Below, one piece after another: positions 24,629 to 31,698 of a stretch of DNA of 34,361 bases. The translations under genes and the position numbers were made by a program. Numbering within the stretch: the stretch's first letter is position 1; each line of letters opens with the position of its first letter. This DNA comes from Mesorhizobium sp. LHD-90 (GTDB lineage: Bacteria; Pseudomonadota; Alphaproteobacteria; Rhizobiales; Rhizobiaceae), in assembly GCF_030929505.1 (NCBI RefSeq), contig NZ_JAVFVV010000034.1, positions 1-34,361 of the forward strand, read 5' to 3'. The notes beneath the pieces are model-generated. The model did no database searches and had not been told where the DNA came from. It saw only the letters and a list, made by a program, of their open reading frames with translations.

Positions 24629-26673
24629 ATGAAGATCGTCGGATATGGAGACAGGCTGAGCGCCCCTGCCGGCGAACGCATCGCGTTCAAGGTCAGTTGC
24701 ACGGAGCCCAGCTACGAGGCGGCGCTCGTCCAGCCCTCGCATATCGAAGCTTTCAGGCGCGAGTTCAGCTCGCCGATTGATGGCGTCTACCCGGGGCGCG
24801 TCCAGGCTTTCCCGCAAGGATCCTACATTCGCTTCGAAAGACCCGTCCCGCGGCCCGAAAGGCTGAGGATGGAGCTGTGGATATGCCGACCGCTCCCATT
24901 GCCGGGCTCCAGGAGTTACTTGCCTGGGACGACGGTTGCGGCCTGTTTGTCGGCACGGCCGGAGACGTCGAGCTGCGTTGCGGAGGAGCCATCTTGGCGA
25001 CAGGCGTGCCGTTGCGGCGGAACGAATGGTACCACATCACGGCGGAAATCTCTGAAGGGCATGCCACGGTAAGCCAAACGCCGAGGCGCTGGGATGGCGA
25101 GGTCCGCAAGAGCGGCCGGCTCGAAGCCAGTCCGGGCGAAGACAATTTCAGGATCGGCCGCGGGTTTGACGGTAAGATCGATTCCCCGCGCATCGACGGC
25201 GTCGCGGCCTGGGACTTCTCGATCGGCATTCGCTCGACGCGCGTCTTCGACACCGGACCGAACGCCTTGCACGGCGAGATCGTCAACATGCCGATGCGCG
25301 GCGTGACCGGCTGGAATTGGACCGGCCGCTCGCTCGACTTCAAGCAGATTCCGGCCGAATACGGTGCGATCCACTTTCATCGCGACGATCTTGAGGACGC
25401 GAAATGGCAGACGGACTTCGTCCTCACCGTCCCTGAGGATCTCAAAAGCGGTCTCTACGCGATTCGTTTGCGCGCGGGCGAAGAAGAGGACTTGGTTCCG
25501 TTCTTCGTGCGGCCCAAACGCGGGCAGCAGAAGGCGAAGATCGCCTTTCTCGCGCCGACCTTCAGCTACCTGGCCTATTCCTGCGAAACCTCGGGAACGA
25601 AGACCTCGCCGTCCATCCCGGAGGAAGAGCGTCGTCGCATGGAGGCAGCGCTGGCGCCGGGCGACCACTACGCCGCCGATCAAGGGCTTCTTAGTCTCTA
25701 CGATCACCACAAGGACGGAACCGGCAACTGCTTCGTCTCGCGGCTTAGGCCGCTTCCCAACATGCGGCCCTACTATATCTCCGTGCCGATCTGGGGCGCA
25801 CACCAGCTTGGCGCAGACCTCCACGTTCTCGACTGGCTGCGCAGCCTCGGTGAGCCGTTCGAGGTGCTGACCGACGAGGACCTGCACCACGAGGGCATCG
25901 CGGCGATCGAGAAGTACAATGTCGTCCTGAGCGGCACCCATCCCGAATACTGGAGCGGTCCGATGCTCGATGCGGTCGAGCGTTATCTGGATCGCGGAGG
26001 GCGCTTCATGTATCTCGGCGGCAACGGCATGTACTGGGTCACCGACCCGCATCCGGAGCGTCCTCATGTCGTGGAGGTGCGCCGCACCAACGCCGGGACG
26101 CGGGCTTGGCAATCGGCGCCGGGCGAGGTCCATCAGCAGACCACTGGCGAGCCGAGCGGATTGTGGCGCTATCGCGGGCGTTCCCCGCACAAGGTATTCG
26201 GCGTCGGTATGGCTGCCCATGGCTACGACTACGCCGTACCTTACGAGCGCTGCGAGGCGAGCTTCGATCCGGATTACGCCTGGATATTCGAAGGCGTCGG
26301 GGCGAATGAGCCGATTGGCGATTTCGGCGCGACCATGGGAGGCGCGGGCGGTTTCGAGATCGACAGCCTCGACCACGCACAGGGGAGCCCGACCGGCACG
26401 GTGCTGCTCGCCACTGCGAAGGACGGGTTCTCCGATAGTTATCAAGGTGTGGTCGAGGATGTGATGATGGAGGACAGCCGTTCCGGCGCTTCGGTCAATC
26501 CGCGCGTGCGCGCCGACATGACGTATCTGCAGTATCCGAACGGTGGGGCTGTGTTCTCGACCGGCTCGATCTGCTGGGGCACAAGCCTTACCCACGCGAA
26601 CTTCCAGAACAATGTCGCCACGATCACAGGCAACGTCATGCGGCGCTTTGCCGAAGACGGTATCAAGGGCTGA
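24629..26673 (+). pseudogene. N,N-dimethylformamidase-like large subunit, interrupted by a 1-base frameshift
   Basis: ATG 24629 has GGGAGGA 7 nt upstream and opens a frame reading MKIVGYGDRLSAPAGERIAF, the start of DMFase large-subunit-like proteins. It loses homology at about 24886, where the match moves to another frame (PTAPIAGLQELLAWDDGCG onward) that runs to 26673. Restoring one G in TATG-CCG gives WIWPTAPIAG and one open frame of 681 residues. The C-terminal part contains a concanavalin-like stretch (NFRIGRGFDGKIDSPRIDGV), FLAPTFSYLAYS and SGTHPEYWS, the last in the region where known DMFases bind iron through Tyr and Glu. Known DMFases also have a small subunit; none is encoded here. 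It may be a true pseudogene or a sequencing error. Confidence 0.75.
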
Positions 26674-26715
26674 CGGAGGGCGCGCCTCCGAGATCCGCCA
26701 CGAGGACCCGACGAC

Positions 26716-28113
26716 GTGAGCATTACCGACGAACTTCATTTTCGCGACCTCACCGATGTCGCCGCCATGTTGCGTGATGGCGATGTCACCTCGCGGGAGT
26801 TGACCGAGGCATGCCTCGCACGGATCACCGCTGTCGGCGAGCGCTACAACGCCTTCATCACCATGTTGGCTGACGAGGCGCTTGCGGCGGCAAAAGCCGC
26901 CGACAAAGCGCGAGGCGAGGGCCGCCTGCTCGGCCCGCTGCACGGCGTGCCCATAGCCCTCAAGGACATGCTCGACCTCAAAGGCGTACCGACGACGGCC
27001 GGCATGCCGATGCGCCGGGACCACGTCGCAAGCGAGGATGCAACGGTCGTCCGCAAGCTCAAGGACGCCGGGGCGGTGATATTGGGCAAGCTCAATCTTG
27101 CCGAAGGCGTTTTTGGCGAGTACCTCGAGCCTTACGGAGCGCCGGTCAATCCGTGGAACGGCGAACGCTGGCCCGGTGCCTCGTCCGGTGGCAACGGCGT
27201 GGCGATGGCGGCCAGGCTCTGCTTCGGATCGATAGGGTCCGACACTGGCGGATCGATTCGCCTGCCGTCGGCTGCGAATGGCATTACCGGGTTGCGGCCA
27301 ACTTGGGGCCGGGTAAGCAGGCACGGCGCATTCGAACTCGCCGGAGATATGGACACAATCGGTCCTATGGCCCGCTCCGCCCGGGACGTGGCGCACCTTC
27401 TCCAGGTGATCGCCGGCGACGATCCGCTCGACTCGACGAGTCTTAGTGCGCCCGTTCCGAACTATACCGAAAATCTGACCAACGACCTGACCGGCGTGGT
27501 GGTCGGCGTGGATCCTTCATGGATGGACGACGGGGTCGAGAAACCCATCGTCGATGGTATCGACAATGCATTGTCGACGCTCAGGGGTTTGGGCGCGACG
27601 ATACGGGAGATATCGCTCCCACCGGTCGAACAGATCATCTGGGACTGGTTCAAGATTTGCGCGGCCCAGACGGCCCTGGTCCATGAAGATACATATCCTT
27701 CGCAGGCTCAGCATTATTCACGCTCGCTTGCAGTTCATCTCGATCTGGGGCTTGGCCTGAGAGCAATCGAGCTCCAGCGGCTTCAAAAGCGTAGGGCCGT
27801 GTTTTCCGGGCAGATGCAGCGGGCGCTGCGAGCAGTCGACATCGTGGCGTTGCCGGTCATTGCCTTCGCGATCCCGACGCGCGAGCGGATGCTAACGATG
27901 GACGAGGATATCATCTACGGCATCCATCGCTTCACCTGCCCATTCTCGATGTCGGGCAATCCCACCATAACCCTCCCGGTTGGGATCGACGCTGACGGCA
28001 TGCCGCTGAGCGTCCAGTTCGTCGGTTCGTGGCTGGCGGAAGCGACGCTTATTTCAGCTACGCATGCATATCAGTCCGTGACCGAGCACCATCGACGCTG
28101 CTTCGCGCAATAA
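26716..28113 (+). CDS. Amidase (amidase-signature family)
   Basis: The 465-residue protein carries the full Ser-cisSer-Lys triad: Lys83 in PIALKDMLD, Ser156 in GASSGGNG and Ser180 in GSDTGGSIRLPS. The C-terminal part (IVALPVIAF, then FTCPFSMSGNPTITLPVG) is also typical. The family hydrolyses amides to acid and ammonia or amine; close relatives include GatA and aryl/acyl amidases. No gatB/gatC neighbours are present, so a catabolic role is more likely. Start is GTG 26716 with GAGGA about 9 nt upstream. It follows the DMFase-like gene by 42 bp, and both would act on amide bonds. Specificity cannot be assigned. Confidence 0.9.
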   Translation: MSITDELHFRDLTDVAAMLRDGDVTSRELTEACLARITAVGERYNAFITMLADEALAAAKAADKARGEGRLLGPLHGVPIALKDMLDLKGVPTTAGMPMRRDHVASEDATVVRKLKDAGAVILGKLNLAEGVFGEYLEPYGAPVNPWNGERWPGASSGGNGVAMAARLCFGSIGSDTGGSIRLPSAANGITGLRPTWGRVSRHGAFELAGDMDTIGPMARSARDVAHLLQVIAGDDPLDSTSLSAPVPNYTENLTNDLTGVVVGVDPSWMDDGVEKPIVDGIDNALSTLRGLGATIREISLPPVEQIIWDWFKICAAQTALVHEDTYPSQAQHYSRSLAVHLDLGLGLRAIELQRLQKRRAVFSGQMQRALRAVDIVALPVIAFAIPTRERMLTMDEDIIYGIHRFTCPFSMSGNPTITLPVGIDADGMPLSVQFVGSWLAEATLISATHAYQSVTEHHRRCFAQ

Positions 28114-28260
28114 TATTGAAGATCAAGCGAGGCCGGCAGACGGAATCGTCGATGCCGGAGCGCTGGTTGTTTAAGAGCTTCAGTAGCAAGAATCCCACCA
28201 GATATCGCTGGCTGAAACGTCAAGAGGGCAAATGGAACGGGCCCTCTCGCGTCCGAGGAA

Positions 28261-28854
28261 ATGCTGCTGGAGCGTGGGATCGTCGTCTCCTATGAAACCA
28301 TTCGCCGGTGGGGCAAGCGGCACGGTCCCGGCTATGTCCGCCGGATTCGGCGGAAGGCGCCATCGAAGGACGATGTTTGGCACCTCGATGAAGTTGTCGT
28401 CCGCATCAATGGCAAGAAATGCTGGCTGTGGCGGGCTGTCGATCAGAATGGGTATGTTCTCGACGAGATCGTCCAGACACGCCGCAACACCAAAGCCGCC
28501 AGGCGATTGCTGATACGGCTTTTGAAGAAACAGGGCTGTTCGCCCAGGCGCATCGTCACCGACAAGCTGAAATCATACTCGGCCGCAAGGCGTCAGGTCA
28601 TGCCCAATGTCGAGCATCGCTCGCACAAAGGCCTGAACAACCGCGCCAAAAATTCTCATCTGCCGTTTCGAAAACGGGAGCGAATGCGACAGGGCTTTCG
28701 ATCGATCGCCTCGCTGCAACGTTTCGTGTCCGTGTTCTCTGCCGTCCGCAATCTCTTCGTTCCCAACCGTTCAATCCGATCCGCAGATCAAATCCGAAAT
28801 CACCGGCTTAACGCCATGGCCGAGTGGAAGGCGGTTGCCGCTCAAATAATCTGA
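28261..28854 (+). pseudogene. IS6-family transposase remnant, 5'-truncated with catalytic Glu to Lys
   Basis: The frame encodes about 197 residues of an IS6-family transposase starting at EMLLERGIVVSYETIRRWG; the N-terminal 35 or so residues and the left end are missing. DDE Asp residues are present in WHLDEVVV and IVTDKLKSY. The Glu expected in NNRAENSH is Lys (codon AAA at 28648-28650), which should abolish catalysis. The right terminal repeat at 28889-28906 is intact. Homology starts between about 28240 and 28260, and the 120 bp before it hold nothing recognised. The missing N-terminal segment corresponds to what is seen, minus-strand, at 1-101. Confidence 0.85.
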
Positions 28855-28888
28855 CACTTCTGTCGAACCCTCCGCGCGGCCGGACGTC

Positions 28889-28906
28889 AAACAAAGTGAC
28901 AGCACC
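28889..28906 (+). repeat. Terminal inverted repeat of the IS6-family remnant
   Basis: AAACAAAGTGACAGCACC matches 135-152 with two mismatches and lies 35 bp after the transposase stop, where the right end of an IS6-family element is expected. Confidence 0.7.
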
Positions 28907-29076
28907 GCTCCGGCGCAAAGACCACCTCCCGCTCTTATCGGCTTAGATCCCTTGTTCCAGCCCGGACCTTTTCGATCAACCCGCTGCGGGGTCGGACTAC
29001 GCAAAGCGTGCCGTCGCTCATGGCTTCGCCGTCGCGAGGATCGCGGTCCTAGCTGGACCCGACGGGCGCCTGTCGA

Positions 29077-29094
29077 GCGGGGAATGGTCCCCGC
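29077..29094 (+). other. Hairpin in the leader of the small ORF at 29113
   Basis: GCGGGGA-ATGG-TCCCCGC is a perfect 7-bp stem with a 4-base loop ending 18 nt before the ATG at 29113. The presumed ribosome binding site GGGAG (29100-29104) follows immediately, so the hairpin could influence translation or mRNA stability. A terminator role is also possible. The rest of 28907-29076 shows no gene. Confidence 0.4.
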
Positions 29095-29112
29095 AGCCAC
29101 GGGAGCCACACA

Positions 29113-29337
29113 ATGTCGCAAGAACTCAGCCTCGCTCAGAACCACGCCTGGAACCTCGCGCGCACCCTGATGACGCCGATCATCCTCTTCAAGGTCGATG
29201 AAGAGGCATACGGCGTTCTCCCTGCCGACGACCTCGATGACGACGAGGTCCTCGCCCCCTCCCGCAAACGACCCCAAAATCAACGGCTTGTGGTTTCATC
29301 ATCCGACGGCCAGAAGCCCTCTGGGAGACCTGGGTGA
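29113..29337 (+). CDS. Small hypothetical protein upstream of the DUF1612 gene
   Basis: The 74-residue ORF starts MSQELSLAQNHAWNLARTL, continues with ILFKVDEEAYGVLPADDLDDDEV and ends in a basic Ser/Pro-rich tail. ATG 29113 has GGGAG about 8 nt upstream, and the TGA stop overlaps the GTG of the next gene (GTGA at 29334-29337), so translational coupling is plausible. The acidic middle part looks like real coding sequence. The tail is less convincing, and an alternative frame also stays open there, so a frameshift near 29260 cannot be excluded. No function recognised. Confidence 0.5.
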   Translation: MSQELSLAQNHAWNLARTLMTPIILFKVDEEAYGVLPADDLDDDEVLAPSRKRPQNQRLVVSSSDGQKPSGRPG

Positions 29338-30503
29338 ACGGCACGCAGGATTTTTCAGCTTGGGAGTTCAATCCGGGCATGAGCGTTCAACCGCTGGGGA
29401 CGCACTTCGACGACACGATCCCGTGGGCCGAACTCGCCGGCCCGCTGATCGCGGCGGAAGACAAGCTCGCCCGCCTCGACGAGCGGCTGACAAGATCCCC
29501 GGTGCGCGACGGCTGGATCGAGCGCCAAAACTTTCACGACGCGGTGGCGGCGCTGTGGATCGAAGGGGAGCTCGTCCACCTTGAGGACCTGGTGCTGCAC
29601 GATGCCCATATGGACGTGCGGGCGCCAACGCACGAGCTCACCCGGGCGCACGCGTTTCTGCGGATCCGGCGCCAGGTCTTTGCCAACAAGCCCGACTGGG
29701 CTTTGAGCCGCGCCGGGCTGCGGCAGCTTACGGGCCGGGCAGGGGAAATATCGCATACCGGGGAAGGGGAGGCGGTGGAGGTTCTGCCTACGGCGGCGCC
29801 GGAGGCCGAGTCCGACGGCGATGCCGCACTGGCAGCCGAGTTCGCGGCGATCGATGCCGTGCTCGAACGGTCGCGGGCTGTTCTGGCAGGAGTTGCACCG
29901 CCATCGCGGCCGCCCGCACCAGTAGACAGGGACCCGCTGATCTACGATCCCGACTGGGACGAGAACGGCAGGCTCGAGGCGTGGCTGGATGTGCTCGCCC
30001 GGGCCGCCGATCTGCCGCCGGTGCTCCGGGCCGCCGTTCTCTGGGACACCTGGGAGACAGAAGCGCCGCTGCAGCATGCGCCGTGGCTCGGCGTCCTGCT
30101 GGTCGGCGCCATGCTGAGGCAGTACGGCAAGACAACCGCGCATCTTGCCAACCTCACCACCGGCCTGCGCCTCGTCGCGCGTGAAAAGCGGCGGCATCGC
30201 AGCCGTACGGTGCGTCTCCTCGCCTTTCTGGATGCGGTGTCGGAGGCGGCCGCGCTCGGTCTCAAGGAGCACGATCGTCTGGTTCTGGCGCGGGAACAGA
30301 TGACGCGACGCCTCAAGGGCCGGCGCGGTCACTCAAAATTGCCGCGGCTGATCGACTTCGCCCTGTCACGGCCGCTGGTTTCGAGTGCGATGATCGAAAA
30401 GGAGCTGAAGGTCACCACCCGCGGCGCGCTCAATCTCGTCGCCGAGCTTGGCCTACGCGAGATCACGGGCAGAGGACGCTATCGCGCTTGGGGCGTTGTG
30501 TAG
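29334..30503 (+). CDS. RHE_PE00001-type protein with DUF1612 and C-terminal HTH
   Basis: The 389-residue protein resembles a family common on rhizobial plasmids. The N-terminal half has RQNFHDAVAALWIEGELVHLEDLVLHDAH and HELTRAHAFLRIRRQV, then an acidic, Ala-rich linker (about 145-200). The DUF1612-like segment has LPPVLRAAVLWDTWETEAPLQHAPWLG and LLVGAMLRQYGKTTAHL. The C-terminus looks like a winged helix: VTTRGALNLVAELGLREITGRGRYRAWGVV, a pattern also found at the end of Fic-domain proteins. Probably a DNA-binding protein; no Fic catalytic motif HPFxxGNGR is seen. Start is GTG 29334, overlapping the previous stop; ATG 29379 is the alternative. Confidence 0.7.
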   Translation: MNGTQDFSAWEFNPGMSVQPLGTHFDDTIPWAELAGPLIAAEDKLARLDERLTRSPVRDGWIERQNFHDAVAALWIEGELVHLEDLVLHDAHMDVRAPTHELTRAHAFLRIRRQVFANKPDWALSRAGLRQLTGRAGEISHTGEGEAVEVLPTAAPEAESDGDAALAAEFAAIDAVLERSRAVLAGVAPPSRPPAPVDRDPLIYDPDWDENGRLEAWLDVLARAADLPPVLRAAVLWDTWETEAPLQHAPWLGVLLVGAMLRQYGKTTAHLANLTTGLRLVAREKRRHRSRTVRLLAFLDAVSEAAALGLKEHDRLVLAREQMTRRLKGRRGHSKLPRLIDFALSRPLVSSAMIEKELKVTTRGALNLVAELGLREITGRGRYRAWGVV

Positions 30504-30627
30504 ACCGCAAAGCGGTTGATGACGGGCCGCGGAGTCTCTAACGCGGCGTCTCTTTGCAAGACAGTTAAGAACTATTCGTGTACGATTCGGCAACGGACTT
30601 TTGCCGCAGAGACCCTCTTTAGAAATC

Positions 30628-31698
30628 ATGGCCCGCAGTGATCTTCTCGTTTCCCTTGTACGCGCCGGCGCGACCGGCGATCGGGAAATGCTGAAATCCA
30701 CCGCTGAAGCACTGGTCGCGGAGGAGCGGGCGCAAAACCACCACGTCGTGGCCGATCGATTGGAGCGGGCCTTGTCGGCCGTTCCGGTGACGCCGCCGGC
30801 CTTGACGGCGGCCACCAACTTAGCGGGTCCGGGCAAAGACGCGATTCTTGAGATCGAGCCACGCACGCAGATGGCCCAGCTTCTCTTGCCATTGCCCGCC
30901 AAGGAGGGCGGACGGCAACTGATTGAAGAGCATGTGCGCGCAGACATCCTGCGCGCGCACGGCTACGAGCCTCGTCATCGGGTCTTGTTGTCGGGACCGC
31001 CCGGCAACGGCAAGACGTCATTTGCGGAATCAGTGGCGGAAGCGCTGGGGCTGCCGTTTTTTGTCGTGCGCTACGACGCGCTCATTGGCAGCTATCTCGG
31101 TGAGACGAATGCGCGCCTTAGGAAGCTCTTCGACTATGTGCGCACGCGCCCAAGCGTTCTTTTCTTCGACGAGTTCGACGCGATCGGCAAGGAGCGTGGC
31201 GACACTCACGAGACCGGCGAAATCAAACGTGTCGTGTCGTTCCTCCTGATGCAGCTAGACCAGCTGCCGAGCTACGTTATTGTCATAGCCGCGACCAATC
31301 ACGCCGAACTGCTCGACCGCGCGGTCTGGCGCCGGTTTCAGCTTCGCCTGGCGTTTCCGGCGCCCGACAAGAAACAGATCGAGATCTTCCTGGACCGGGT
31401 GACGTCGCAATGGCCCGAAAAGCCGCGACTATTGCCCCGCGCGCTCGGAGCCAAGCTCGGACCTGTGAGCTACGCGGAGGCGATTGATTTTTCCCAGAAT
31501 GTAAGACGGCGACAGATACTGAGCTTGGGGGAGCTTTCGATCGATGACGCAGTGCGTGCGGAATTAGACCTCTGGGCATCCCGAGTGCGACCAGAGGTAA
31601 TAGATGGCGAGCGATCCGACCAAACCACTTCTCAGGCTAAATCCGGGGCAATCTCAGGCAAGGCTTCCCGGAAGACGAGCCGTCGTCCCGCGGCCTGA
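30628..31698 (+). CDS. ietA: AAA ATPase, IetA-like
   Basis: From ATG 30628 the product has 356 residues. Walker A is GPPGNGKT at 123-130, Walker B is VLFFDEFDAI with Asp181-Glu182, sensor 1 is Asn224 in AATNH, and Arg residues at 231, 235 and 236 may include an arginine finger. It resembles FtsH/Cdc48-like AAA modules preceded by an N-terminal helical region. The next gene, a subtilisin-like protease, overlaps it by 95 bp. This pairing is characteristic of IetAS, reported on Agrobacterium pTiC58 as a plasmid stability/incompatibility toxin-antitoxin-like pair and later listed as an anti-phage system. In that model the ATPase restrains or controls the protease. A TTG at 30601 is an alternative start; neither has a strong ribosome binding site. 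Confidence 0.85.
   Translation: MARSDLLVSLVRAGATGDREMLKSTAEALVAEERAQNHHVVADRLERALSAVPVTPPALTAATNLAGPGKDAILEIEPRTQMAQLLLPLPAKEGGRQLIEEHVRADILRAHGYEPRHRVLLSGPPGNGKTSFAESVAEALGLPFFVVRYDALIGSYLGETNARLRKLFDYVRTRPSVLFFDEFDAIGKERGDTHETGEIKRVVSFLLMQLDQLPSYVIVIAATNHAELLDRAVWRRFQLRLAFPAPDKKQIEIFLDRVTSQWPEKPRLLPRALGAKLGPVSYAEAIDFSQNVRRRQILSLGELSIDDAVRAELDLWASRVRPEVIDGERSDQTTSQAKSGAISGKASRKTSRRPAA

Noticed and set aside
24916-27396. Very long (826-codon) open frame on the minus strand
   Set aside because: It is antisense to the DMFase-like gene and amidase, which have clear family motifs. Long antisense frames are expected in GC-rich DNA, and its translation shows no recognisable domain.
28153-28295. 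Short ORF starting MPERWLFKSFSSKN just before the IS6 remnant
   Set aside because: It runs out of frame into the transposase and has no ribosome binding site. It is probably junction sequence.
30504-30516. ACCGC-AAA-GCGGT hairpin after the DUF1612 gene
   Set aside because: The stem is only 5 bp with no T-tract, too weak to call a terminator.
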